The notes under the pieces were generated by a model. The model worked only from the letters and a program-made list of their open reading frames with translations. It did not search any database and had not been told where the DNA came from. The translations under genes and the position numbers were made by a program. Of a DNA stretch of 64,000 bases, positions 22,601 to 30,279 are shown one piece after another. How positions within the stretch are numbered: the stretch's first letter is position 1; every line of letters begins with the position of its first letter. Origin of the DNA: Cristatella mucedo (lineage: Eukaryota; Bryozoa; Phylactolaemata; Cristatellidae); the NCBI GenBank assembly GCA_009760855.2, contig WPIO01000029.1, positions 1,807,001 to 1,871,000 of the forward strand, in the 5' to 3' direction.

Positions 22601-25513
22601 AAGTGTCACCCAGAAACTGGCAAGAGTAACTCTCAAAATGGGCTCGGCCAGTATATTCCATGCAGCCTCTGCATGGATTCTCGGCGTGCTGTTCAGAAAT
22701 GACCTTTCGCTAGATGACTCGTCACTTCCACAGTCTAGCTTTCCTTCTTTCAGCTACATTGCATTGTAAAAATTCGGGCATACTTAGATGAGGGTACCAT
22801 AACACTCACTTTTAGTTCACTTCATTGTTTGGCTCCAGCCTATCTCTCAGATCTACTACCCCACCAGGTCAAGCATCGTACCACCCGCTTTTCGGAATCC
22901 AACAGTTTACCAATACCTCGTACAAAGCTCAAAAGACCGTGCATTTAGTTCGTATGATCCCAAAGCCTGGAACTCACTCCCTACTTGCATCACGACACCC
23001 CCTGACTTGACCACATTTAAAAAGAACCTTATTTAGGACAGTATTTGGTGGGTCCCAGCGACTCGTCCTTCATGTGCTTATGCGTGCTGACACGGTGCAT
23101 GCTGCCACTAACCACACTTGCATGCTGACCCTGTGCATGTCACCCCTAACCATGCTATTCATGTTGTTTATCAAGCATGATATTAATCACCATTCAATCG
23201 CATTTCCCTTTGGAGCAAATGTGAAGCGCCTAGAAAGAGATTGAGTTCTTTCAGGGCGCTTTATCAAGTGCATTATTATTATTATAACCACGTTAACTAA
23301 TGCATTCCGTGACATTCCCTAACACTTCCACACTCCACGCATTCTTTGGCTTGCAGGTCTTCTAACCTATGCAATAACATGCTCAGAGAAGGTGCAACGT
23401 TTGACAGCTAGGCTCATCTATCGTCAATGCTGCAACTGCCTTGTAACAACTATTCTATCTGACCTTCTCTGACTACCCATCAGGCAGCGACTTCAAGGCC
23501 ATTAACTGATATTTAGGTCTCACATCTCTTACTCCAGCTTACCAACCTGTAATACTTACGCGCCAGACTTATCCGACTTCCAACCGTTCTTGACTCTGGT
23601 TGTTTAGTTGTGCCTCTACCCAAACTTAAATCCTTTACTAATAGTATAATAATATCAAACCTTTTGTATAGCACTCTAAGAGTATCAAATCTCTCCGAGC
23701 TTGGCACAACTCCCATGGGAGAAAAGCAATAACCGAGAGTTAATAACAATCAACGTGCCAGCTTAGACAAGCATGCAAAAACACACAGGAACCATTCGAT
23801 CGTGCTTCCTTTGCAGCAAATGTGAAGTGCCTAAAAAGAGATTGGGTTCTCTGACGGTGCTATATCAAATGATTATTATTATTATTACTATTATTATAAA
23901 GAAGACAAACAGAGCTACTGGTTAATAGGACGCCTGCTTAGAAACACACACTGAATCATGCAAAAGCAAGGGCACAAAGCATAAGGAAACTAAAAGGCAA
24001 GTTCACTGAGGTGCAGGGAAGGCTGCTCGGTGTAGATGAACTAAAGGCCCGATCACCAAAATATTTCAATTTAGAGCGAGAAATGGCGAGACGGCTGGAC
24101 ATGAAAGAGCACGCTGTGTGATAGCACACTGGAGGAACCAGGAGGTCGGATAGGCAGGCTGGTGAAAGCGAGCCAAGCACCCTATAATCCAAACAGAGAC
24201 TCTTGAAATCCATTATATGTTAGATGGGTAATCAGTGAAGCTCAGACAGAAGTGGTATGCTGTGGTAGCTATGCAGTTAACGATTGACCAGATGAGCCGA
24301 TGAGTTTTGAAACAGCTGCAGGCGGTTAAGGGCACAGGTAGAGAGTTCTGAATAAAGGAAATTGTTGTAATCTGGATGTTAAGTGACAAAAGTTCTTAGA
24401 CCTGCTGAAATGGTGCACGTTATTATCACTAACCAGTTGACACATTCCCTTTCCGGCATAAGTAAAGTGCCTAAAAATATATTTAGTTCTCTTATGACAC
24501 TATACAAACATAACTTATTCACTAAAGGATAACATCGTCTACTTTCCAACATTAACAAACAAATAAATACTAGCTGATTTAACAGCCTCTTTTTGTATAG
24601 CGACAGAAGAGCCTTTATGGCTATCGCCACCGCTTACAGTGGCGATAAAGGATCGCCCCACCGAAGGATTCGAACCCACGACATCGGGACCGAGGTCGTG
24701 AAGAGCAACCGCCTTACCTAGTGTGCCATCACGGCTCTCCTTAACAGCTCAAACATACTATGAACTTACCGTCAGCAATAAGCAAAGCCTACAGAGATTC
24801 CCATTCTGGTCTGAGCAATTATATATAATGTCACGTGTTCAAACAGACCCAATAGATCGCAGGTGGGTCTTGGCATATGGGTAAGTGACTTGCACTTCAC
24901 GACCTAGGTCGAGGGGGGAGGTGGGGGTTGAGTCCTGTAGCAGGCAAACCTCTATTGCTCCCCTAAAGTAGGGTGACAGTAGCTCAGGCTCTTCTGCTGC
25001 TATATGAATGAGGCTGTTGAATCAACTGACCCTTAAGCTTTTTACACTAACAAGTTGAATTTGGAGTCAAAATATTAAAAATACAACACGATTACAGGTA
25101 CGGATATCTGCAGCCATAGCTAAAGTAAACAGTGTATGAACACGGCATGCAATCGGCGGCAATGTCTCTACAATGGCTGATTAACATACCCTGACTTGAA
25201 GATTCTGTGCTTGTCTGGTCGGTTTTCTTGGTGGATGCAACTTGACATTTAAGGCCACTCTTCCTAACGACTTCCTTTAAGACATCGATGTCATCAATAG
25301 CTGAATCAGGACGGTCATAGGCGCTGGTATTGCTGATGTAAAGGAAGCACTCAAAAATATGGTCGATGGTCCTGTCCATAGCCGAGGCTAGTTGCTGAAC
25401 AGTCATACCACGAAAAACCGAAACCACTTTTACTTTTGGGCGAGGCTGTTTTGTGTTAAAATTCTTGCCAAAAGCTAGCTTCTTCGAAGATTCAACGACA
25501 GAAGTAGTTGACA
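5854..25513 (-). CDS. MTIF2: Mitochondrial translation initiation factor IF-2 (8 exons, N-terminus unresolved)
   Basis: Translational GTPase that brings initiator tRNA to the small subunit of the mitochondrial ribosome and promotes subunit joining. The exons 25513-25190, 19333-19139, 13423-13250, 13012-12884, 10589-10306, 8232-7950, 6561-6308 and 6216-5854 join with consistent phase. With one base from an upstream exon they give 2007 nt, 668 residues plus stop, against roughly 730 in mammals, so about 60 N-terminal residues (presequence) may be missing. Visible in order: IF2 N-terminal segment (about 30-95), G1 GHVDHGKT (134-141), switch I GGITQH, G3 DTPGH (181-185), G4 NKVD (235-238), G5 SAL, domain II, a Lys/Glu-rich helical insert (about 390-455, like the one that replaces IF1 in mammals), then the GDVDGS and C-terminal domains. 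Introns of up to 5.9 kb hold LINEs and SINEs. The family assignment is secure; the 5' end is not. Confidence 0.95.
6308..6561 (-). CDS. MTIF2: MTIF2 exon G: domain III/IV
   Basis: Encodes [19 protein letters not shown], then [19 protein letters not shown] and [12 protein letters not shown]. This is the conserved beta-alpha-beta domain that precedes the fMet-tRNA binding domain. The acceptor is TGCTTGCAG and the donor GTATGG; it starts in phase 1 and ends in phase 0. Confidence 0.95.
6600..7949. other. MTIF2 intron, mostly unique sequence
   Basis: The intron between exons F and G. It holds a (CT)n run at 7663-7692 and no repeat or gene that I can name elsewhere. Confidence 0.6.
7950..8232 (-). 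CDS. MTIF2: MTIF2 exon F: linker helix / mitochondrial insert
   Basis: Starts [17 protein letters not shown], continues through about 70 charged residues rich in Lys, Glu and Gln with helical character, and ends [13 protein letters not shown]. The charged part corresponds in place and length to the linker that carries the insert of mammalian mtIF2, which occupies the IF1 site on the ribosome. The acceptor is CCATTCAG and the donor GTGAGAC; it starts in phase 0 and ends in phase 1. Confidence 0.94.
8640..8985 (-). mobile_element. Diverged LINE 3' fragment in MTIF2 intron
   Basis: On the minus strand a degraded copy of the ORF2 C-terminal region can be followed ([20 protein letters not shown], then a tail segment around GAGAGTTCCAGGCTTGAAGT). 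It lacks a tail and is an old relic. Confidence 0.65.
9158..9765 (-). mobile_element. LINE 3' end in MTIF2 intron
   Basis: A minus-strand copy with its (ATT)n tail at 9158-9184. The frame reads [21 protein letters not shown], then [17 protein letters not shown] and [18 protein letters not shown], intact to its stop near 9400. It begins downstream of the reverse transcriptase. Confidence 0.92.
10306..10589 (-). CDS. MTIF2: MTIF2 exon E: end of G domain and domain II
   Basis: Begins [20 protein letters not shown], the last helix of the G domain, then [20 protein letters not shown] and [21 protein letters not shown], the domain II beta-barrel. It ends at AEIAGWR in phase 0 with donor GTGAGAG. 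The exon is much more GC-rich than its introns, which creates several long antisense open frames that I regard as shadows. Confidence 0.95.
10765..11718. repeat. Long imperfect inverted repeat in MTIF2 intron
   Basis: Left arm about 10765-11205, right arm about 11317-11718, spacer about 110 bp. Matching landmarks: CCTAAAGTTATGCGAAG (left, near 10852) against its complement near 11633; CCTCCCTTGTCTGGCCAGG (10974) against 11508-11526; CCTGAGTTTTAC (11049) against 11444-11455; GGATTCGTCAAAAA (11183) against 11325-11338. By eye about three quarters or more of the bases match. It may be a long-TIR or foldback element, or an inverted duplication; no transposase was seen. Confidence 0.85.
12370..12700 (+). 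mobile_element. 3' end of second LINE family
   Basis: Matches the 3' part of the element at 17255-18715: AGAAGCCTTTGCTCTGCAGGT corresponds to 18450, and GAAGTCGGTTGGCTACCGAA corresponds to 18643. It is 5'-truncated, has no intact frame, and sits in the MTIF2 intron between exons D and E. Confidence 0.75.
12884..13012 (-). CDS. MTIF2: MTIF2 exon D: G4 NKVD
   Basis: A 129-nt exon with no internal ATG, found from splice sites and protein similarity. It reads [20 protein letters not shown] and ends AVPISALK, so it holds the guanine-specificity motif NKVD and the start of G5 (SAL). The acceptor is CCTTGCAG, the donor is GTATGTAT, and phase 1 at both ends fits exons C and E. Confidence 0.93.
13250..13423 (-). 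CDS. MTIF2: MTIF2 exon C: G3 / switch II
   Basis: Encodes [18 protein letters not shown], then [25 protein letters not shown]: the DTPGH switch II motif with its catalytic His, and the following strand and helix of the G domain. The acceptor follows a strong pyrimidine tract (TTTCTTTTTCTAG) and the donor is GTGAGTGCA. It is in phase 1 at both ends. Confidence 0.96.
13720..14155. other. AT-rich intron, no feature seen
   Basis: Part of the MTIF2 intron between exons B and C. AT-rich with short poly-A and poly-T runs; no coding signal. Confidence 0.5.
14160..14221 (-). mobile_element. Possible solo hAT-type terminal sequence
   Basis: Read on the minus strand, this begins CAGTGTTTCCCAAGCTTTTT and continues GAGCCACTGG, the style of terminal inverted repeat seen in hAT elements. 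I did not find the partner end or a clear 8-bp target duplication, so it may be a decayed remnant. Confidence 0.35.
14424..14595. repeat. Tandem duplication, 2 x 86 bp
   Basis: Two adjacent copies (14424-14509 and 14510-14595) differ at only a few positions. Each contains CACACACGACTAAAAGCATA and ends GGGGCAGCCAATAGCAG. Confidence 0.95.
14630..16147 (+). mobile_element. LINE with reverse transcriptase, inactivated
   Basis: Longest copy of the main LINE family here. Visible are [17 protein letters not shown] (motif A), [13 protein letters not shown] (motif B-like), [11 protein letters not shown] (YADD active site), then the C-terminal region and 3' UTR. It is broken by a Trp-to-stop change near 14909 and frameshifts near 15145 and 15480. 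The 5' half of the element is missing. It ends at CGCTTTAT without its own full tail, where an inverted copy begins. Confidence 0.93.
16141..16562 (-). mobile_element. LINE 3' end, tail-to-tail with its neighbour
   Basis: A minus-strand copy whose (ATT)n tail abuts the plus-strand LINE. Its frame reads [20 protein letters not shown], then [19 protein letters not shown]. The truncation point is near 16562. Between 16563 and 17254 no gene or repeat is recognisable. Confidence 0.9.
17255..18715 (+). mobile_element. Second LINE family with reverse transcriptase, inactivated
   Basis: Related to but distinct from the main family: [78 protein letters not shown], then [11 protein letters not shown] and [20 protein letters not shown]. 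The frame shifts at the poly-G run (17571-17580), stops at a likely Trp-to-stop change near 18260, and carries a short insertion at 17990-18023. No (ATT)n tail is visible. Confidence 0.9.
17990..18023 (+). mobile_element. Very short LINE tail insertion
   Basis: The sequence CTTTATCAAGTGAATTATTA and the ATT-rich bases after it match only the last bases of the main LINE family. They interrupt the reverse-transcriptase frame of the second family without shifting it (adding VNYYYYII-like residues). Confidence 0.7.
18720..19138. other. MTIF2 intron, no feature seen
   Basis: No repeat or coding signal recognised between the LINE and exon B. Confidence 0.4.
19139..19333 (-). CDS. MTIF2: MTIF2 exon B: G1 / P-loop
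   Basis: Carries [21 protein letters not shown], the P-loop entry to the G domain, and [10 protein letters not shown], the switch I region with its conserved Thr. The acceptor is CACTTATAG and the donor GTTTGTGG. It is in phase 1 at both ends and matches its neighbours. The flanking introns are the largest in the gene (5.9 and 5.7 kb) and hold most of the LINE DNA. Confidence 0.95.
19893..19965 (-). mobile_element. LINE tail fragment
   Basis: Only about 70 bp of the minus-strand tail: an (AAT)n run, then TGCACTTGATAAAGCGCCCT and CAATCTCTTTCTAGGCACTT. From 19400 to 19890 and from 19970 to 20900 I recognised nothing else. Confidence 0.85.
20908..21060 (+). mobile_element. tRNA-derived SINE (family B), complete
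   Basis: A tRNA-like head with an A box (TGGTCCAGCGG, 20913-20923) and a B box (GGTTCGAGCC, 20972-20981) is followed by a tail reading AGATTAAGTTCTCTTGGGGC and CGCTATACAAATGAATTAT. A poly-C run (20936-20947) interrupts the head. The tail is very like the LINE 3' end. It is not a functional tRNA, since no cloverleaf closes. Confidence 0.85.
21890..23285 (+). mobile_element. Degraded LINE relic with nested element
   Basis: Can be followed from a motif A remnant ([14 protein letters not shown]-like, 21898) past a changed YADD box (FHANDTQL-like, 22155), the thumb region (22590-22760) and the C-terminus (from 22820) to the tail at 23284. Many frameshifts and a deletion near 22800 make it non-functional. 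It is interrupted at 22187-22445. Confidence 0.82.
22187..22445 (+). mobile_element. hAT-like MITE nested in LINE
   Basis: Begins CAGTGGCAGGGCCAGGATTT and ends with its rough complement (CCCTGGCTCTACC). The first 60 bases resemble the complement of the right end of the element at 31402-31707. Flanks TGTGACCG and TGTACCCA may be a decayed 8-bp target duplication. No coding capacity. Confidence 0.6.
23640..23790 (-). mobile_element. LINE-like tail fragment
   Basis: A minus-strand tail in which ATAATA leads into a TATAGCACTCTAAGAG-type segment. It resembles 45655-45790 in layout (AAGCAATAACC and GCATGCAAAAA against AAGCAATGACC and GCGTGCAAAAA), so the two are probably one repeat family. Confidence 0.5.
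23795..23892 (+). mobile_element. LINE tail fragment
   Basis: TTTGCAGCAAATGTGAAGTG, then AGAGATTGGGTTCTCTGACGG and an (ATT)n run: the last about 100 bp of the main LINE family. Confidence 0.85.
23955..24505 (-). mobile_element. Another LINE subfamily, degraded
   Basis: The minus strand reads [21 protein letters not shown], then [20 protein letters not shown], the ORF2 C-terminus of an L2/CR1-type element different from the main family. A tail-like remnant lies at 24440-24505. It has no open frame of useful length. Confidence 0.6.
24572..24740 (-). mobile_element. tRNA-derived SINE (family A), complete
   Basis: On the minus strand the head starts GAGAGCCGTGATGGCACACT, with B box GGTTCGAATCC (24676-24666). 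A body follows in which GGCGATAAAGG-type sequence pairs with its complement, and the end reads AGAGGCTGTTAAATCAGCT. Its 3' end differs from that of family B. Confidence 0.85.
24862..25035 (+). mobile_element. SINE (family A-like), diverged
   Basis: A plus-strand head (GGGTCTTGGCATATGGGTAA with a weak B box GGTTGAGTCC) leads into GCTCAGGCTCTTCTGCTGC and a TGAGGCTGTTGAATCAACTG end. It sits just downstream of MTIF2 exon A, in the intron. Confidence 0.65.
25190..25513 (-). CDS. MTIF2: MTIF2 exon A: IF2 N-terminal segment
   Basis: Encodes the N-terminal IF2 motif ([17 protein letters not shown]) and the predicted helical segment that ends [15 protein letters not shown], as in other mitochondrial IF2s. 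The acceptor is a CGTGCAG just above 25513 and the donor is GTATGT after 25190. The exon starts in phase 1, so its first codon needs one base from an upstream exon that I could not fix. It ends in phase 1, and its last G plus the first two bases of the next exon make Asp. Confidence 0.9.
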
Positions 25514-25876
25514 CTGCACGACACATTGGCAATAGGTTATGATATGAGCAGCAACGATAATGCACGTCCTGAACTCCACGATTGCACTGACATGTTTGTG
25601 CCCTCGACAAGCCAGAGAGGTGTCTTGGTTGGGAAATGTACTGTAGCAATATTGAAGTGCGTGCAAACCCCGAAGGCAGACGGCCGATGGCATTGGTCCA
25701 GCAAAAAATGGACATTGTGTCACCAGGTGGCCGACGAAACTGACCTGGTATGACAAGCAGGAGAAACTGCAGCACCGACAACCTACACAAAGGAATAAGG
25801 AAATATAGGGCCGGCACAATTCCGAAGGAGAAAAGAGTAGCAACACTATAGGCAGACAAAAACGGCAGTCACTCAC

Positions 25877-26008
25877 TAAGGCATCCGGAGAACTGGGTCT
25901 TGTGGGGTACACAAGCTTGTGTTGGAGTTTCGCTAGTGATGAGAGCAGGTACACAACATAGCCGAATACTAGTCTATTTTTGACTTCGACTATTAAAACA
26001 GCAGCCAT
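25877..26008 (-). other. Possible upstream exon of MTIF2
   Basis: An open stretch from an ATG (26008) reads MAAVLIVEVKNRLVFGYVV and ends at a perfect GTGAGT donor after 25877. The ATG frame does not splice in frame with exon A: it would stop shortly after the junction. If this exon is used, its last base A plus the TG that starts exon A would create an ATG, so the exon could be 5' UTR with an overlapping upstream ORF. No acceptor or promoter was found to confirm it. Confidence 0.3.
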
Positions 26009-26121
26009 GTCCGTAAGTTCAAGCAAATAGCGTAAATGATAAGAGCAAAGCAAATGATAAGAGCAATGCAGCGAAGTGATGCCAAGGAATACCACTTCCC
26101 CTTAGGCGAGTTCACACACAA

Positions 26122-26752
26122 ATAATAATAACAATAATAGTAATAAAACATTTTATATAGCGCCCTCAGAGAACTCAATCTCTTTCTAGGCACTTTACAT
26201 TTGCTGCAATGGAGGCATGATCGAATGGTATGAGTGGTAGAACGCTTGATAAACAACAAGAATAACATGGTTAGGGTTCGGTTAAATAGGTTAACATTCG
26301 CAGGGTCAGCATGCAAGTTTGGTTAGTGGCAGCATGCACACTGTCAGCACGCATAAGCACATAAAGGACGAATCACAGGGACCCACTAAATGCTGTGATA
26401 AATATATGCATTTTTAGTTTCCTTTTAAATGTAACCAAGTCAGGGGATGTCGTGACGCAAGTCGGGAGTGAGTTCCAAGCCTTGGGAGCATACGAACTAA
26501 ATGCAGAGTCTCTAAAGGATTTGAGATTTGAAAAGCGAGTGATATGATGCTTAGGTGGGGATAGCCTGTGGGGGAGAAGATCTGATAGCTGGGCTGGAGC
26601 CAAAGGCAAGAGAGACCTAAAAGTGAGTGACAACACCTTGAAGCCGATCCGTTGCTTGACTGGGAGCCAGCGCAGGTCGGCGAGAAGTGGTGAGATGTGG
26701 CAACTGCGACGCTCACGATAGACGAGCCTGAGTTGAGTCACCAAGGCACTGC
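26122..26752 (-). mobile_element. LINE 3' end upstream of MTIF2 exon A
   Basis: A minus-strand copy with its (ATT)n tail at 26122-26148. The frame CHISPLLADLRWLPVKQRIGF, then [19 protein letters not shown] is open for about 120 codons. It starts below the reverse transcriptase. Confidence 0.9.
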
Positions 26753-27216
26753 CAGATCAGGTGATTGTGCCAGGGAGCAGCATCATGAAAGAGGCAAGCT
26801 AAGAGGTGTTGCCTAAACCACAGAAGCGAAGCTAAACATTCACAAGTTTATAGCAGATAATCAAGCACATAATCTAGCCATTAGGTTTTGGACAGACGGT
26901 AAGCTTGATCTACTTGGGTATACCAGGGCACTGGAAGCGCAAATCAGGCTCTTTGTCGAGCTGTGACGGTTATCATGCCATAGGAAATCGCTACAAAACC
27001 AGCGGCGAGTGCGTAATCTCCAAGCGATCAAGAGAAGCAAGGGTAGCAAAGAAACTTATTGGGTTATTTCCCGGTCATCTTAAAGAAAAGCAGGCAGCCA
27101 TAAAGTAGCTGAGGCCCAAACGTCTTAACGACACGCTGGCTGCAAGCGGCCGAGGGTTACCTGTCGGAGGGCACTAAAAGAAAAGGTGCTCTCACTAAGC
27201 AAAAAAACCCAGAAGA

Positions 27217-27450
27217 TCACACATAGCACTGCATTTTCCTTGAAACCGATATCAATCCTTCAGTGCTTCTCGCTGGAAGGCGCGCGAACCCGTTGTTAGT
27301 CTGTCCCAGCCGGCTACGCAGTTGCAGCACGCCTACAGCTGGCGGAGACCCTTTTTCGTACCTCCCCAACAGGTAGGTGTAAGAGCTTCCTGGTGGTATT
27401 CTCATAGCAACGGCTGAGTGCTGGGCTTTCTGCTGCGGTACCAGAGCGGC
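27217..27450 (-). promoter_or_regulatory. CpG-richer patch, candidate 5' end of MTIF2
   Basis: This patch has more CpG than the surrounding DNA and holds a 62-codon minus-strand frame from 27405 to 27217. That frame is rich in Arg and Ser and poor in acids, as a mitochondrial presequence would be. A good donor context (CCGACAG then GTAACC) lies at about 27164. I could not join any of this in frame to exon A, so it is only a candidate. Confidence 0.25.
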
Positions 27451-27674
27451 TAGAAATCCAAAATTACCTATATAAGCACTAACAATTTATTTTATACTTA
27501 GAAATTAAACCCTGGCTCATCTAATCCTAAAATTATATTCTAAGTGAGACTTTTCCGTGCGAAACGGGTCACATTACGAATGCTCGAGATTAAAAGCGGT
27601 TCCTGAATAATAAGCATTACTAACTAGATATTTTTATATATAAATAATATCTATATATATACATTTAAGTATAT

Positions 27675-27802
27675 AATTAATTTTTAGAGCGCTCTATGAG
27701 AATTGGGTTTCTATCCATGTGCTTTACATGTGGTGCAGGGCTCGAGCCCACGACCTCTGCCTGCGAAGGCCAGTACCTTAACCCCTAGGCCAGATATATC
27801 AA
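27675..27802 (-). mobile_element. SINE (family B)
   Basis: On the minus strand there is an A-box-like TGGCCTAGGGGTTAAGG, a B-box-like GGGCTCGAGCCC, then the tail CCCAATTCTCATAGAGCGCT. AT-rich DNA (27600-27680) adjoins the 3' end. Confidence 0.75.
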
Positions 27803-27809
27803 ACTCTAC

Positions 27810-28990
27810 TAGCTTCGCGGGTAATTTCAGTGTTGCATTACGATTTGGGCTGTGTTTTCTGACCTTGTGGTCAGCCCGGGCTAGCTGATAAGGCCGGCCT
27901 ACTGTTGGGCAAGGACTTCATACCGCGACCTGAGTTGTGAAGTGCTCGCATCTTACCTTCAGTCTCTTTTTGTTTTTGACCTTGTCATAAGTGAGGCGTT
28001 CGCTGAGCTTTGACATCACGAAGCTCCTGGAATTCTTCTTCAGTCTCTTCCTATTGCGGGTTTTGTCGCATGCGATGTTTCTGCTGAGTTTCGGCTCAGT
28101 GTGGCACTGAGAGGCTCCTTGGCTGCTTGTTTGTCTCGGTGTTGGCTACTGTAGGTCTGCTTATACTATGCTCGCCCTGCTACTTTTTTATCCTAATTCA
28201 TTTCTGTGAAAACTCACCTGTCTATAATGGCGAGCGGAAAACTCGGGTTTTTATGGAAACTAGCCTGCATCTGTGGAAAATTACCAAACACTCCAACTTT
28301 GCTTTGGAGCGAGACCAGAGTGTCCGCTGACCAAGCTGATGAACCCACGTCACGGATTGCCTAGCTTAGAGTGTTTTTAGTTAATGAAACGAAATCTGTA
28401 CAGGAGGAAAATAAATTAAAACGTATTTTAATTTTCTTATAAAATGAACTAAATATATTCGTATGAAATTTATTTGTCAGCGCCGGATAGCGATTAAGTA
28501 TTAGGTTTTGTGTAATGTAGTTTGAGTGTATGCCAGCTCCTCTGATGAGCCTGTGATGTGGCATGGACACAGGCCGGTAACCGCCGGTGGCCAGATGGTG
28601 GATTCACCATCAGGGTCGGCCACTGCACAGTTGAGGTCCTCGATGAATCATCGGGGTCAACCAGGGGACTGGAGGAGGTGGAAGGAGACTAGAGTGTGAG
28701 AAGGGGGCGAAGGGAGTCGTGCGTCTTGCTGCTCCGTGCCTTGTGCAATAAACCGTTGGCGTTGTTCTGGGCCAGCGTTCCGTATGCCAAACCACATGTA
28801 ACTAGAACGTAGCTAGAACGTGAGACAGCACGAGCGTGCTGACCATCTTTAAATTTATATTAACTATATAGTATGTCCCTCGTGAAGGATCACTGGCAGA
28901 TGGTATTTATGCGTGTCCATCGCTTACCGGAGGCAAGCGCAGCATGACCTCCGGTCGGTCTCGCTCACTCTGGCAGCTCTTTCCAATAAG
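27810..28990. other. Intergenic, no gene seen
   Basis: No coding signal. A hairpin-rich GC patch at 28500-28800 includes the CTGATGAG stem-loop discussed in the findings. Confidence 0.4.
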
Positions 28991-29009
28991 CCAGCTCTGT
29001 AGTTCGTAT

Positions 29010-29250
29010 ACACGTATGTATGTATGTATCGTATGCCGGCTCCTGACTTGTGACCTCAAGGTCAAGGGGGCGTGTAGTTTCGTATGTACGCGTGTATGTA
29101 TGTATTGTATGCTGGCTCCTGACTTGTGACCTTAAGGTCAAGGGGGCGTGCAGTTTCGTATGTACGTATGTATTTATATACTGTATGCTGGCTCCTAACT
29201 TGTGACCTTAAGGTCAAGGGTTAAGGTTAAGGTTAAGGTCAATAAAGTAT
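29010..29250 (+). repeat. 76-bp minisatellite, three copies, and (GGTTAA)n
   Basis: Units start at 29031, 29107 and 29183, an exact 76-bp period. Each has GTATGCYGGCTCCTRACTTG, then an everted repeat (TGACCTCAAGGTCA once, TGACCTTAAGGTCA twice), and the first two a GTATGTA-rich end. The last unit breaks into GGTTAAGGTTAAGG. Confidence 0.92.
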
Positions 29251-29254
29251 TTGT

Positions 29255-30275
29255 GTGTGACAGGCCGTTACTGATTGTAGGAGACTTCAATATTCACGTT
29301 GACAACCCTAGCAACAGCCAGGTCCGCTCATTTCTTGACTGTCTGGAGAATTTTGGTTTGGCCCAACACGTTAATCATAGCACCCACGTCGGTGGCCACA
29401 TTCTAGATCTCGTGATCACTAAGGATGATCTCCCCAGTGACTTTGTGATGTGCCTACTGACCCTCTCATATCATTGTTCGGTCTCGCTTACTATTCCTGC
29501 TACCTCGTACGTACAGGGCAATGTCGAATTTGCCAAACGACGTAACTTACAAAGCATTGACATGGACAAGTTTTTGAAATCTGTTTGTGATGCAGGTCTT
29601 CTTGATCTGCATTCAGACTCGACCGGCAGCCTCGATAACCTCACTGATGCGATGAACATGATACTCAGGAGTGCACTTGACAAGCATGCTCCCGTTCGTT
29701 ATATCCGTGTTCAAAGTCGTCGAGATTCCTTTCAATTTACAAAAAAACTCCTTAAGATACGTCGGGTTAAACGCAGGCTAGAACGTCGTTTCAAGAAATC
29801 GGGGTCTGAGGCAGATCTAGTCAATTTTAAAGACTTCAACAATGTTTGTCGTTCAATTTTAGGACCCTTCATTCTCTTGCTCCTGCCTAACTATCTGAAA
29901 ACATATCCTTATCAGATTAAGCATAGTGCCCCCTACTCTTCTGACTCAATTCGTCAAGCTGTATCTCGAAACAACCTCAAATCTTTGAAGACGGTGCCTT
30001 TGGTTCGTATGCTCCTAAAGCCTGGAACTCACTCTCGACTTCCGTCACGACATTTCCGGACTTGACAACATTAAAAAAGAGCTAAAAACGCACCTGTTCC
30101 TAACGAAATTAGCTGGGTCCCTGCGAGCTGTCTTTTCTGTGCTTATACATGCTAACGCTGAGCATGTTACCACTAACTATAATCAATCCTTCTCTTAAAT
30201 TAAGTGTACAATGCCTAGTCATTGATTTAGTTCTGTGAGGGTGCTACGCAAATGTCTTATTGTTCATATTACTAG
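29255..30275 (+). mobile_element. LINE with endonuclease remnant and internal deletion
   Basis: The frame reads RPLLIVGDFNIHVDNPSNSQ, then NHSTHVGGHILDLVITKDD: the apurinic-type endonuclease of an L2/CR1 LINE with its GDFN motif. The expected SDH motif reads SYH, so a catalytic Asp is lost, and the N-terminal part is missing. At about 29855 it jumps to the C-terminal end and tail, deleting the whole reverse transcriptase. The tail signature TTGATTTAGTTCTGTGAGGG lies at 30222. Confidence 0.85.
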
Positions 30276-30279
30276 CTCA

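Noticed and set aside
24650-24742. tRNA gene
   Set aside because: A and B boxes are present, but the sequence does not close a cloverleaf and continues into a SINE body found elsewhere in the window.
29202-30065. 287-codon frame as a host gene
   Set aside because: It is a LINE endonuclease remnant fused by deletion to the LINE C-terminus.
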